From: Bog-159 sp963843255
Lineage (GTDB): Bacteria > Acidobacteriota > Terriglobia > Bryobacterales > Bryobacteraceae
Assembly: GCA_963843255.1 (NCBI GenBank)
Contig: CAWJJQ010000005.1
Span: 372,001-436,000 of the forward strand
Direction: 5' to 3'
Length of the DNA stretch: 64,000 bases
Part shown: piece by piece, positions 19,638 through 28,906 of the stretch
Position numbering within the stretch: position 1 is the first letter of the stretch
How the letters are laid out: each line of letters starts with the position of its first letter
Translations under genes and position numbers: made by a program
The notes under the pieces: model-generated
What the model was told of the DNA's origin: nothing
What the model saw: only the letters and a program-made list of their open reading frames with translations
The model's database searches: none

Positions 19638-22600
19638 TTAGAACCGGAGGTTCCCGGAGAACTGCAGTTTGCGCATCCCGACGCCGTTGTTGCCGCCAAA
19701 AGCGATGCTGGTGATCTGTCCCACCTGCGGACTCTGCACGTCGGTGTTGGGCGTGTTCAGGTTCGTGTGGTTGAAGAAGTTGGTCGAGTCCATGCGCAAC
19801 CCGAACGAGACGCGCTCGGTAATGTGGAAAGTCTTCATAATCGAGAAATCCTGATTGATGAAGTGTGGACCGTACAGCGTGTTGATCGGGTAGTTGCCGA
19901 AGGTATTGGACGCCGGGAACTGGTAAGGACCGCTCGTGCAGTCGCCGTTGGGGCAACCTAGCAACCACTGGTTGCGGTTTTGCGACGACGGATAGACCCC
20001 GCCGCTTCCAACCATGGGCCGGTTGTTCGGACCCACGTTCGGCTGCGTGTTCGATCCATAATTTTCGAGGCTGGGTTCGATCGGCAGGCCGCTGTAGAAG
20101 GTGGTGATACCGCTTACCGTCCAACCTCCCAGAACGGCATCCACCGGCTTGCTAACGCTGGATCCGTATTTCCGCCCGTGCCCGAAAGGAATGTCATAGT
20201 TCTGGGCAAAGGTCAACTGGTTGCGGGGCAGCTGGCCGTCGTAGCCCTGGCCTTGTGCGCGGGTCACCGGCACGGGTCCAATGCCACCGTACTCAAAGTA
20301 GTAATTCGAGTCATATCCCCAGCCATCGCCGAACTGCCTTTGATAGGTGTAGTTACCCTGCAACGTCCAGCCGCTCAAGGCATTTATCTTGAAGGTCGTC
20401 TGCAGGGAATTGTAATGTTCGTTGGAACATTCGCAGTAATACGACAGATCTTGCGACCAACCGTAAAGGCCGAAATACGGTCTGTCGAGGTTGGTATTCG
20501 TCTGACCCGGGAAGAAAATAGGCTCATTCGGATTGGTCGTCTGGCCAGTGCCGATAAACCCGTGCCGGCTGGAGTTTCCAACGTAACCGGCCGAGACCAC
20601 GATCTTGTTGGTCAACTGCCGTTCAGCCGTAAGGTTGTACTGGTAAACCGTAGGCACGACCATCTGATTCGGACGGAACTTCGGATTGATGCCCGCCGGA
20701 AGCGGGAACGTCCCGTTCGAACCCACCGTGATCGCGGGAGGCGACGGCGGCCCGTCGGCCAGCATAAAGACCGGCAGGAAATTCACGCCATTGGGCGTGC
20801 TGGGAGTCTGGTTGGTCAGGACCGGCGGATTCTGGGTCACGTTGTGCCCAAAGGTCGATCCGAAAGTACCCAGGTTGTAAGACCAGCCATAGCCGGCGCG
20901 GATCACGGTCTTCTGGTCGAGCTGATAAGCGATGCCAGCGCGCGGCGCCAGCAGGTGCCAGTTCATGGTCTGAATGCCGTGCGACGAAACACCTCCCACG
21001 CCGAACACGTACATCAGGCCGTTGTTCAGGTCGAGTGTGGCGCCGTTACCGTTCGCATTGACGCTCTCCGGGAAGATCATCTCCCAGCGCAGACCCAGGG
21101 TGACGGTCAGCTTGGGATTCACACGCCACTCATCCTGACCGTACCAGAAGAACCGGGGCTGCCGTTCCTGGGCGTTGGTGCTGGTGCTCACGTAGCGGTT
21201 GAAGCTCGATACATCGCCCAACAGGAAACTAGCCAGGCCCAAGCCGCCCACGGTGTTGCCGCCCGCGCTTTCCACAACGCCCGTATTGCTGCTGTTGAAG
21301 CTCAGCTCACCGGCGCGGTGGGAATCGCTAGGCACGCGGAGATTCATGGCGTAGCGCAAATCCGCGCCGAACTTGAGGCTGTGGTTGCCGTGGATCTTGT
21401 TCAGGTTATCCACGAACTGGATCTGCCGCTCGGTTTGCGTCAACGGGCAGTTGCACTGGTTGACCCCGAGAGCATAGCCTAATTCCGCCGAAGGTCCGGT
21501 CGGGTTGTTGATGTAGAACGCTGGCATGCCGGATGTGTAAGTCTTGTCGAGGTTCAAGCCGGGGATGCCCGCCTGGGTTGCCGGATCGGTGCCATAACCG
21601 TTCGGAACGTCGAAGATGTGATACCGCATATAGCCCAGCCGGAACTCATTGACCAGGGTTGGGCTGACAGTGTAGGTCCAGCCGGCTGCCACGCTCTGAT
21701 TGAGGCCCTGCGAATCGCCCGAGTAGTTGCCGATGGTCGGCCCGCCTGCTTCCAGGCCGAAGGCTCCAGGAGCCTGCTCTGTGTAAGCTGCGTAGCTATA
21801 CCGGCCGAAGATGGTGTTCTTGGGGTTGAGGTAGTAATCCCACCGGGTATTCCACAGGTTGCCGGTGATCCCCACCGCGCCGCTGGCGCTGTAGTTATTG
21901 GTATAGGTGGTGCCTTCTATGTTGGTATTCGGGTTCGGCCAATAAGCCATGATGGCCATTGCCTGAGGACTTAAGCGGCTGGTCGGAATGATGTTGCCCG
22001 CAAAGGGAACACGCCCCGTACCATTGGTTTGGTTACCTGTATTGGGATCGTAGATCTGATAGTTTGCGCTCGCCGCCAGCCAGTCGCCCAGATTGCCCGT
22101 ACGCTCGGCTGCGTTGGGCACGGTAGTCAGAACCGAACCGCCCTGCGACTGCCGGTTCAACTGCGCGTCGCCGAAGAAGAACAGTTTGTCCTTGATGATG
22201 CGCCCGCCGATCGACCCGCCAAACTGGTTTTGGTGGTACGTCGGATTGGCATCGGTGAAGGGATTGCGCGCGAAATCCGCGAAGCCCGGCGTGTTCGACT
22301 GGGCATATTCAAACGCATCGCCATGGAACTGGTTCGATCCCGATTTGGTCGAGTAGGTGGCAACGCCGCCGCCCACATACTCAAACTCTGCATCGAAATT
22401 CTGGTTGGCCTGTTTTACTTCAGCGAGGGAGTCGAAAGTGGGGTTAATAACGATGATGCCCAAAATGGGGTCCTGGTTGGTCGTGCCGTCCAGTTCATAG
22501 CCCATCGCGCTGAACAACTGGCCATTTACTTCCATCTGGATGCTGCCCTGTGGATTTTCATCCGAGGCGTGCGCCCAACCCAGGCGGACGGTGCCGGGAT

Positions 22601-23090
22601 TCAGCAATTCCATCTCCTGCGTGTTACGGCCGATGCTGGGTAGTTCCTCAATCTGTTTAGCCGAAAAGGTTTGCGCCACGTCCGCGCGGTCGGATTGTAA
22701 CAGCGGCGCCGCCGCCGTCACTTCCACTTCCTGGCTGACGTTACCGACCTTCAAGGACACGTCGTAGCGCGCCGCAAAATCGACCTGGACATTGATCGCG
22801 TCCGACACTGCCCTGGTGAAACCCGGGGCTTCGATCGCGACCTGATATGTACCGGGAATGAGCTGGCCCTTGGTGTAGTTGCCAGACTCGTTGGTCGCGA
22901 CCTCGAACTTGGTACCCTTGGTCGTCTCCGTGATGGTAACCTTAGCCCCATTCACCGCAGCGCCAGTGGGATCGGTGACGACTCCATAAATGCTACCAAA
23001 AATTTGTTGTGCGCTAAGAATTCCGGTAAAACTGGATAGCGCGAAAACGATCAACACGGCAAACAGAGCCGTTTTCCGCAGACTGAGCAT
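19638..23090 (-). CDS. TonB-dependent outer-membrane receptor (Oar-like) with CarboxypepD_reg domain
   Basis: 1150 residues. Start at 23090 is chosen because GGGAGGAG precedes it and the signal peptide (MLSLRKTALFAVLIVF...LSAQQ) follows at once; the frame is open further upstream but without homology. After the signal comes a carboxypeptidase-regulatory-like beta domain (GSIYGVVTDPTGAAVNGAKV, about 30-115), then a plug (QIEELPSIGRNTQEMELLNPG) and a long beta barrel ending in ...LQFSGNLRF with a terminal Phe, as needed for outer-membrane insertion. Typical of the large acidobacterial receptors that probably take up oligosaccharides or peptides. A strong terminator follows; the leader carries dyads. 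Confidence 0.92.
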   Translation of the reverse strand: MLSLRKTALFAVLIVFALSSFTGILSAQQIFGSIYGVVTDPTGAAVNGAKVTITETTKGTKFEVATNESGNYTKGQLIPGTYQVAIEAPGFTRAVSDAINVQVDFAARYDVSLKVGNVSQEVEVTAAAPLLQSDRADVAQTFSAKQIEELPSIGRNTQEMELLNPGTVRLGWAHASDENPQGSIQMEVNGQLFSAMGYELDGTTNQDPILGIIVINPTFDSLAEVKQANQNFDAEFEYVGGGVATYSTKSGSNQFHGDAFEYAQSNTPGFADFARNPFTDANPTYHQNQFGGSIGGRIIKDKLFFFGDAQLNRQSQGGSVLTTVPNAAERTGNLGDWLAASANYQIYDPNTGNQTNGTGRVPFAGNIIPTSRLSPQAMAIMAYWPNPNTNIEGTTYTNNYSASGAVGITGNLWNTRWDYYLNPKNTIFGRYSYAAYTEQAPGAFGLEAGGPTIGNYSGDSQGLNQSVAAGWTYTVSPTLVNEFRLGYMRYHIFDVPNGYGTDPATQAGIPGLNLDKTYTSGMPAFYINNPTGPSAELGYALGVNQCNCPLTQTERQIQFVDNLNKIHGNHSLKFGADLRYAMNLRVPSDSHRAGELSFNSSNTGVVESAGGNTVGGLGLASFLLGDVSSFNRYVSTSTNAQERQPRFFWYGQDEWRVNPKLTVTLGLRWEMIFPESVNANGNGATLDLNNGLMYVFGVGGVSSHGIQTMNWHLLAPRAGIAYQLDQKTVIRAGYGWSYNLGTFGSTFGHNVTQNPPVLTNQTPSTPNGVNFLPVFMLADGPPSPPAITVGSNGTFPLPAGINPKFRPNQMVVPTVYQYNLTAERQLTNKIVVSAGYVGNSSRHGFIGTGQTTNPNEPIFFPGQTNTNLDRPYFGLYGWSQDLSYYCECSNEHYNSLQTTFKINALSGWTLQGNYTYQRQFGDGWGYDSNYYFEYGGIGPVPVTRAQGQGYDGQLPRNQLTFAQNYDIPFGHGRKYGSSVSKPVDAVLGGWTVSGITTFYSGLPIEPSLENYGSNTQPNVGPNNRPMVGSGGVYPSSQNRNQWLLGCPNGDCTSGPYQFPASNTFGNYPINTLYGPHFINQDFSIMKTFHITERVSFGLRMDSTNFFNHTNLNTPNTDVQSPQVGQITSIAFGGNNGVGMRKLQFSGNLRF

Positions 23091-23152
23091 TACTCCTCCC
23101 TTTCGTGAGAGCCAAAGCCTAACCTTGTTAAATTGAACCTTTGTACCCATAG

Positions 23153-23209
23153 CCGTACGGCATCGTACGGCCTTGTCGTTGTTTTTGCATAATAGATCTT
23201 TATTATGCA
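23153..23209 (-). promoter_or_regulatory. two inverted repeats in the receptor leader
   Basis: Two perfect dyads lie 63-119 bp before the receptor start. The first is CCGTACG-gcat-CGTACGG (23153-23170). The second is TGCATAATA-gatctt-TATTATGCA (23186-23209), AT-rich with 9-bp arms. Such spacing fits repressor operators or a leader hairpin. No cognate regulator is adjacent. Confidence 0.5.
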
Positions 23210-23500
23210 GACGGCAAGTGGCGGCAGCGTTTGTTACGGTTAAAGTGTATTTGCCAATATTTTTCAATGGCTTACAGCATTGTTACGCCGCTGATTTACG
23301 TTGTTAAACGTTGCACCTACAGGCTTTGTACGGGGCTGAGCTTACATTGTGCTGATATTCCGCTGATATGGAAATGCGGACCGCTGAAAAGCTGCCCGGA
23401 CGAAATTTTGGCTCTTCGCCGTAGGCGGTCCGCCTCTCGTCAGGTACAATTGTTGAAACGCCAGCCGGTTTCGTGCAATCCGTAAAGCCATAAGCTATGA

Positions 23501-23597
23501 GAGAAGCGCAAAGGGGCCGCGTGTCCGCGCCGCCAAGCAGGGCAGGGACTCGCGGGATAATTGTGGCGCGGGCGTTGGCCTTGTTTTGCGAGGCTTT
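23501..23597 (+). repeat. solitary degenerate copy of the 97-bp palindromic repeat
   Basis: Shares the outer arm GAAGCGCAAAGGGGC, the inner arm CCGCGCCGCCA, the loop ACTCGCGGGAT and the closing arm TTGTTTTGCGAGGCTT with the tandem array at 61.7-62.3 kb, with several substitutions and insertions. It ends 22 bp before the start of the CRTAC1-type gene, so it lies in its upstream region. The rest of 23210-23500 holds AT-rich sequence with no gene, probably divergent promoters. Confidence 0.75.
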
Positions 23598-23619
23598 CCC
23601 AGGGGGGATCTGACGCGGG

Positions 23620-25320
23620 ATGCTTCGCCGTGGGTTCATTCGGTCACTCTGCGCTGCCGTCCCAGTTTTCTCCTTCGACCAGCTTGTGGGCGCCGTCCCT
23701 CTTGGGGTGTCTTTCGTTAACGTTGCGCGCGAGGCGGGCTTGCACGCCAAGACCATCTTTGGCGGAGAACAGAAAAACAAGTTTCTAATGGAGACCACCG
23801 GCTGTGGGTGTGCCTTCTTCGATTACGATAACGACGGCTGGCTGGACATCTTCCTGGTAAACGGGACCCGCTTTGAAGCCGACTGGAAGGCGCCGGATGC
23901 TCCGGTCAGCCGGTTGTACAAAAACAATCGCGACGGAACGTTTACCGATGTCACCCTCAAAGCCGGAATCGCCCGCACGGGCTGGGGGCAAGGCTGCTGC
24001 GTCGGCGATTACGACAACGACGGTCACGATGACTTGTTTGTAACTTATTGGGGTGATTGCGCATTATGGCACAACGACGGTAACGGGAAGTTTACGGAGC
24101 TGGCTCGGAAAGCCGGGGTAACCACCGATCCCGGTACCGGGCAGCGCCGCTGGAATACGGGTTGTGCGTTCGTCGATTACGATCGGGACGGCCATCTGGA
24201 CCTCTTCGTCGCCAATTACATCGATTTCGATCCTAAGACCGCCCCGCTCCCGGAATCGGGACCGTGCCTGTTTAAGGGGATCGTAGTGGCTTGCGGACCG
24301 CCCGGCCTCCAGGGCGGCAAAAATATCCTGTTCCATAACAATCGCAACGGCACCTTCGCGGATGTCAGCCAAAAGGCCGGTATCACCAAAACCCAGGGCA
24401 CTTATGGCCTGGGCGTTGCAATCTCCGATTTCGATAACGACGGGTGGCCGGACATCTACGTGGCCAACGATTCCACCTCCTCAGCGCTATACCGGAACAA
24501 CCACGACGGTACTTTCTCTGAAATTGCCATCGAAGCCGGTGTGGCGTACAGTCCCGACGGCAAGCCCCAGGCTGGCATGGGAGTATCGGTGGCCGATTAC
24601 GATGGCGACGGTAATTTCGATATCGTGAAAACCAACTTCGCCGGCGACACCTCCAGCTTGTACCACAACCTCGGAAAGAACTTTTTTGAAGACATGACCT
24701 TTCAGGCAGGCTTGGGCCGCAATACGCGTTTTATGGGCTGGGGCGTGGGCTTCTTCGACTTCGATAATGACGGCTGGCCGGATATCCTGGCGGTCAATGG
24801 CCACGTCTACCCGGAAGTTGGGCAACCCAATGACGAGCAGGGTTATCGCCAGCGCAAGGTGCTCTATCACAACACTGGTAACGGCCGCTTTGTGGATGTT
24901 TCGCACGACGCCGGACCGGGCATTCTGGAGCCGGCATCGGCGCGCGGCTGTGCGTTCGGCGATTTTGACAATGACGGCGATCTGGACGTGTTGATCAACT
25001 GCGTCAACGATCAACCGCAGTTACTCCGCTGCGATAGCCAGGTAAAGAACAACTGGCTTAAGGTCAAGCTTATCGGCGTGAAATCGAACCGGTCCGGGAT
25101 CGGCGCGCGGATCTACTGCACGCCCGAGGGCGGACACCGGCAGATGGACGAGGTCCGTAGCGGCAGCGGCTACGTTTCGCAGAACGACCTGCGGGTGCAC
25201 TTCGGACTGGCGGGGGCGAAGCAGGCGGATCTGGAGATTCACTGGCCCAGCGGCCAGATCGACCGTGTCGCCGGGGCGAAGGCCAACCAGGTGGTCACGC
25301 TGACGGAGGGGAAGGCATAA
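23620..25320 (+). CDS. CRTAC1 family FG-GAP / ASPIC-UnbV protein
   Basis: 566 residues, secreted. A putative signal region (FIRSLCAAVPVFSFDQ) precedes a seven-bladed FG-GAP/VCBS beta-propeller with many calcium-type motifs (FDYDNDGWLDIF, GDYDNDGHDDLF, VDYDRDGHLDLF, SDFDNDGWPDIY, FDFDNDGWPDIL, GDFDNDGDLDVL). The C-terminal ASPIC/UnbV module follows (GSGYVSQNDLRVHFGL, IHWPSGQIDRV). Common in Acidobacteria and Planctomycetes; probably binds carbohydrate or protein at the cell surface. Two bases separate its stop from the peptidase start, so the two genes are coupled. Confidence 0.9.
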   Translation: MLRRGFIRSLCAAVPVFSFDQLVGAVPLGVSFVNVAREAGLHAKTIFGGEQKNKFLMETTGCGCAFFDYDNDGWLDIFLVNGTRFEADWKAPDAPVSRLYKNNRDGTFTDVTLKAGIARTGWGQGCCVGDYDNDGHDDLFVTYWGDCALWHNDGNGKFTELARKAGVTTDPGTGQRRWNTGCAFVDYDRDGHLDLFVANYIDFDPKTAPLPESGPCLFKGIVVACGPPGLQGGKNILFHNNRNGTFADVSQKAGITKTQGTYGLGVAISDFDNDGWPDIYVANDSTSSALYRNNHDGTFSEIAIEAGVAYSPDGKPQAGMGVSVADYDGDGNFDIVKTNFAGDTSSLYHNLGKNFFEDMTFQAGLGRNTRFMGWGVGFFDFDNDGWPDILAVNGHVYPEVGQPNDEQGYRQRKVLYHNTGNGRFVDVSHDAGPGILEPASARGCAFGDFDNDGDLDVLINCVNDQPQLLRCDSQVKNNWLKVKLIGVKSNRSGIGARIYCTPEGGHRQMDEVRSGSGYVSQNDLRVHFGLAGAKQADLEIHWPSGQIDRVAGAKANQVVTLTEGKA

Positions 25321-25322
25321 AT

Positions 25323-26747
25323 ATGTTGGCAAACAGGGTTCGGCTAATGGCGGCCGGACTGTTCATGGCCGTAGCGGTCGCGGAGCCGCTCGATAACGGC
25401 GACCGCCGGCTGGCGCGCGATATCTTCCAACAGTTGATTGAAATCAACACCACCGATTCGGTCGGCAGCACGACGGTGGCCGCGGAGGCCATGCGCCGGC
25501 GGTTGCTCGATGCCGGGTTCCCCGCAGCCGATCTGCAGGTTCTCGGCCCCAACGACCGCAAGGGAAACCTGGTGGCGAGGCTACATGGAACCGGCGCCCA
25601 CCGCCCGCTCCTGATTATCGGACACCTGGACGTCGTGGAGGCCCGCCGCGGAGACTGGACCACCGATCCGTTTCAGTTCGTGGAGAGAGACGGCTATTTC
25701 TACGGCCGCGGCACGCAGGACATGAAGATGAACGATGCCGCCGTGGTCACCGCCTTTATGCGCTTCAAACGCGAAGGATACCGGCCCGATCGCGACCTGA
25801 TCCTGGCGCTAACCGCCGACGAGGAGGGCGGCAAATCCAATGGCGTGGATTGGCTGCTGAAGAACCACCGAGATCTCGTGGATGCGGAATTCGCGCTGAA
25901 CCCCGATGGCGGCGGCCTGACTACCCGGCACGGCCAGCCTGTAAACCTTGATATTGAAGCCAGCGAAAAGCTCTACGCCGACTTTCAACTGTCATCCGTC
26001 AATCCCGGCGGCCACAGTTCGTTACCCGTGCCCGACAATGCGATTTACCACCTTGCCGGCGCCCTGACCCGGCTGGAACATTCGCCTTTTCCCTTCGAAT
26101 TGAACGAAGTGACGCGGGCTTATTTCGAGCGCCGCGCGGGGCTCGAAACCGGGGAGAAGGCCGCGGATATGCGCGCCATCCTGCGAACCCCTCCCGATGA
26201 GGCGGCCATCGCGCGCCTCTCCCGGGACGCGCGCTTCAACTCCACCATGCACACCACCTGCGTAGCCACGCGGCTCAGCGCCGGGCATGCCAACAATGCG
26301 CTGCCACAACTCGCGCAGGCGAACGTGAATTGCCGGATTCTGCCCGGCCACTCGGCGGAGGAGATTCGGCAGAAACTGGTCGGCATTTTCGCCGATCCGC
26401 AAGTATCGGTTCGCTTCATCGATAATTCCGGTAATGTGGCCGATGAGGCTCCGGTAAAGATTTCCTTTTCGCCGATTCTGCCGTCACCCGGCATCTTGCA
26501 GCCGCTCGAAAAGGTGGCTGCGGAAATGTGGCCGGGAGCGCCGGTGATTCCCGATATGGAAACCGGGGCCTCCGACAGCATCTATACCATCGCCGCTGGT
26601 ATCCCTACTTATGGGGTCAGCGGGGCAGGTATCGACGAAGATGACATCCGCGCGCACGGAAAGGATGAACGCATCCGTACCAGCGCATTCTACGATGGCG
26701 TGGAGTTCTACTATCGCTATCTCAAAGCCCTGACTGAGGCGCCTTAA
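25323..26747 (+). CDS. M20 family metallopeptidase, exported
   Basis: 474 residues with a signal peptide (about 1-20). Zinc-binding layout of the M20/M28 clan: His 101 and Asp 103 in GHLDVV, bridging Asp 133 in GRGTQDMKMN, and the catalytic-base Glu pair 167-168 in ADEEGG. A dimerisation insertion (about 205-330) includes the conserved NPGGHSS. The reaction is probably release of an amino acid or acyl group from a small peptide or N-acyl amino acid. Directly follows the CRTAC1-type gene and may act on a product handled by it. Confidence 0.9.
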   Translation: MLANRVRLMAAGLFMAVAVAEPLDNGDRRLARDIFQQLIEINTTDSVGSTTVAAEAMRRRLLDAGFPAADLQVLGPNDRKGNLVARLHGTGAHRPLLIIGHLDVVEARRGDWTTDPFQFVERDGYFYGRGTQDMKMNDAAVVTAFMRFKREGYRPDRDLILALTADEEGGKSNGVDWLLKNHRDLVDAEFALNPDGGGLTTRHGQPVNLDIEASEKLYADFQLSSVNPGGHSSLPVPDNAIYHLAGALTRLEHSPFPFELNEVTRAYFERRAGLETGEKAADMRAILRTPPDEAAIARLSRDARFNSTMHTTCVATRLSAGHANNALPQLAQANVNCRILPGHSAEEIRQKLVGIFADPQVSVRFIDNSGNVADEAPVKISFSPILPSPGILQPLEKVAAEMWPGAPVIPDMETGASDSIYTIAAGIPTYGVSGAGIDEDDIRAHGKDERIRTSAFYDGVEFYYRYLKALTEAP

Positions 26748-26797
26748 CATCTGTTGTAGGACTGCCGCGGATAGCACGCCCCCAGTACGCTTACAGC

Positions 26798-26825
26798 TTG
26801 ACATACACGCCTCGTCTGGTTAAAT
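26798..26825 (+). promoter_or_regulatory. candidate sigma70-type promoter of the transporter gene
   Basis: A perfect -35 box TTGACA (26798-26803), a 16-bp spacer and TTAAAT (26820-26825). The first transcribed base would be near 26832, giving a leader of about 155 nt that contains a repeat copy. Confidence 0.5.
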
Positions 26826-26841
26826 AGTAGGAGTCGCAGGA

Positions 26842-26918
26842 CCGCAAAGGGGCGCGTGTCCGCGGCGCCAGGAAGGAACTCGCGGGATCGTGGCGGCGCG
26901 GCCGTTTTGTGCGGTTAG
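26842..26918 (+). repeat. solitary short copy of the palindromic repeat in a 5' leader
   Basis: Contains CCGCAAAGGGGCGCGTG, then GGCGCCAGGAAGGA, ACTCGCGGGAT and GTGGCGGCGCGGCCGTTTTG, i.e. most of the unit found in tandem at 61.7-62.3 kb but with a shortened 3' arm. It lies between the proposed promoter and the start of the transporter gene. Confidence 0.7.
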
Positions 26919-26988
26919 TTAGAAGGAGTCGCACCGGCTGGGCCTGAAGGCTCCTGCCTTCGCTTCATCAGGCAATATCGGCATTCGC

Positions 26989-28500
26989 ATGAGCACCCCG
27001 GCGCTGACCCTATCCTCCACCACGGGCGATGAACCCCGCCCGCTGGCGCTCTCCGCGAAATTATTGTACGGCGTGGGTGAGATGCCTATCACCGTATTGA
27101 TGGTCTTATCCGGCCTCTATATCTTATTTTTTTACAACTCGGTGATGGGCTTGCCGGCGACTTTAGTTGGTTTCGGTTTGTTTGCCAGCCTGGCGCTTGA
27201 CGCAGTTACCGACCCGCTGATCGGCCACTTATCGGACCGTAGCCGCCACCCTCTGGGCCGCCGCCATATCTTTATGCTTCCCGGTGCGCTGGGTATGGGC
27301 CCTTGCCTCTACTTACTGTTCAGCCCTCCGCGGAGCCTTAACCATACCGGATTGTTTTTCTGGCTGATGGGCTCGATGATTGCGTTGCGCGCCACCAGTG
27401 CGATCTATCGCATCCCCTATCTCGGCCTGGGCGCCGAGTTAAGCCGCGGTTATGACGACCGCACCAGCACCATGGCCATCCGCGCGGTTTTCGGACTGGT
27501 AGGTACCTTGGCTGCCGCCGGATTATCGTTTCTATTGTTTTTCCCCGCCATGCCGGATGGCTCCGAGCCTAAGCTGAATTATGCAGGCTACCCCCATCTG
27601 GGTTTAGCCTTCGGCGTGCTGATGACGGCAAGCGGCCTAATCAGCTTCTTCGGCACGCTCGGGCATCGCACGCAAGGCGCAGGCAAAGCCTCCTCCATGC
27701 CATCATTCCTTACAGGCTTCCGCATTGCCATGCGCAACGCGGAGTTCCGGAAGATCTGGGGATCCTCAACCGTCTTTTTCCTGGCCGTGGTATTGAATAC
27801 CAGCATGGCCATCCATTACTTCACCTGGTACGCGCGATTGAGCGGCGCCGGCGTGATGAGCGGCATACAGAGTTCGTTCTATGCCGGCGCGCTGGTGGGC
27901 GTTTTGGGATGGATGGCGATGGCCCGCCGTACCGAAAAACGCACTCTGGCCATAATGGCGTGCTCCGCACTGGCGGCCGTATTGTTCATGGCCACGTTTC
28001 TTGTCGGAGAGGGACGTCTGTTTGGCACGGGCCATGCCCTGCCGCTGATCATCGGCAGCGTGGTGGGCGGAATGTTCGCCAGTGCCGTTTGGGTAATCCC
28101 CGCATCCATGTTGGCCGACGTGGCGGATACTGACGAGTTGGAAACCAACCTGCGCCGCGAAGGGATCTATTTCGGAATCGCCAATTTCGGCGAGAAGATA
28201 GCCGCCGGCGGGGCCTTGCTCCTGGCGGGCGCGCTCTTGAGTGTCGCCGGGAAGTTATCGCACGGCGTGCCCAAGGGCGCGCCGGCAGCCACACCTTACC
28301 TGGGCGTTTTGTACGGCGCCGTTCCCGCCATACTGCTTTTGGTGTCCCTGGCCTTTATCATTCCCTACCGGCTCGATCGCCGCGCGGTACATAGGATTCA
28401 ACGGGAACTGGCGGTTCGTCGTCTGGCTTCTGAAGCGTCGGTTGATGGCCCTCCCGAAGCACTGGTCGCAGAATCGCCGGACGGAATGCCGTCCAGGTAA
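26989..28500 (+). CDS. GPH-type sugar:cation symporter-like MFS transporter
   Basis: 503 residues with about 12 membrane segments. Features of the glycoside-pentoside-hexuronide group: LSAKLLYGVGE at the start, ALDAVTDPLIGHLSDRSRHPLGRRHIFML in the first cytoplasmic loop, and YRIPYLGLGAELS after it. Likely sodium- or proton-driven uptake of a sugar or glycoside. It uses more TTA/TTG codons than its neighbours, which may mark an acquired gene. Its last 143 bp are overlapped by the convergent MauE-like gene. Confidence 0.88.
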   Translation: MSTPALTLSSTTGDEPRPLALSAKLLYGVGEMPITVLMVLSGLYILFFYNSVMGLPATLVGFGLFASLALDAVTDPLIGHLSDRSRHPLGRRHIFMLPGALGMGPCLYLLFSPPRSLNHTGLFFWLMGSMIALRATSAIYRIPYLGLGAELSRGYDDRTSTMAIRAVFGLVGTLAAAGLSFLLFFPAMPDGSEPKLNYAGYPHLGLAFGVLMTASGLISFFGTLGHRTQGAGKASSMPSFLTGFRIAMRNAEFRKIWGSSTVFFLAVVLNTSMAIHYFTWYARLSGAGVMSGIQSSFYAGALVGVLGWMAMARRTEKRTLAIMACSALAAVLFMATFLVGEGRLFGTGHALPLIIGSVVGGMFASAVWVIPASMLADVADTDELETNLRREGIYFGIANFGEKIAAGGALLLAGALLSVAGKLSHGVPKGAPAATPYLGVLYGAVPAILLLVSLAFIIPYRLDRRAVHRIQRELAVRRLASEASVDGPPEALVAESPDGMPSR

Positions 28501-28906
28501 CGAATAGCGACGCGGCCAAAAGCGCGCCATCGCGCAGCAGGGTCAACCCCGAAATCTGTTCGCCGGACCCAAAGCAGCCGCACTCAATCTGCATACCCTT
28601 GGCCATCGCCCGGACCATAAGACCCATAAATACGAGCAGCAGCAGGGACATGCAGGTTGTCGAAACACGTTGCCAGATACCGGTCATCAGCAACAGGCCG
28701 AGCAGGAGTTCAAACCACGGCAGCGTGCGCGCCACAACTTCTACCGCCCACGTGGGCAGCACCTGGTAAGAATCGATGGCGATGGCGAACATCGCCCATG
28801 GTTCGCGCAACTTGAGCCATGCCGCATAAACAAACAGAGCCCCCACGATAATACGCAAGATCATCGCGGCGATTCCGGCGGGCGTCTTATTGTTTAAGTA
28901 AGCCAT
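28358..28906 (-). CDS. MauE/DoxX-like membrane protein
   Basis: 182 residues with four membrane segments (AAMILRIIVGALFVYAAW, VVARTLPWFELLLGLLLM, MSLLLLVFMGLMVRAM, GALLAASLFVTW) and a conserved ECGCFG cysteine motif between them, as in MauE-type redox-coupled membrane proteins. The start at 28906 overlaps the DsbA-like gene by 20 bp on the same strand, so the two are co-translated. About 40 C-terminal residues are antisense to the transporter gene. Inferred role: electron or disulfide exchange across the inner membrane, together with the DsbA-like protein. Confidence 0.8.
   Translation of the reverse strand: MAYLNNKTPAGIAAMILRIIVGALFVYAAWLKLREPWAMFAIAIDSYQVLPTWAVEVVARTLPWFELLLGLLLMTGIWQRVSTTCMSLLLLVFMGLMVRAMAKGMQIECGCFGSGEQISGLTLLRDGALLAASLFVTWTAFRPAILRPVLREGHQPTLQKPDDEPPVPVESYVPRGDRAGRE

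Noticed and set aside
19980..21482. 500-codon plus-strand frame opposite the TonB-dependent receptor
   Set aside because: Antisense shadow of a strong gene in high-GC DNA; composition not protein-like.
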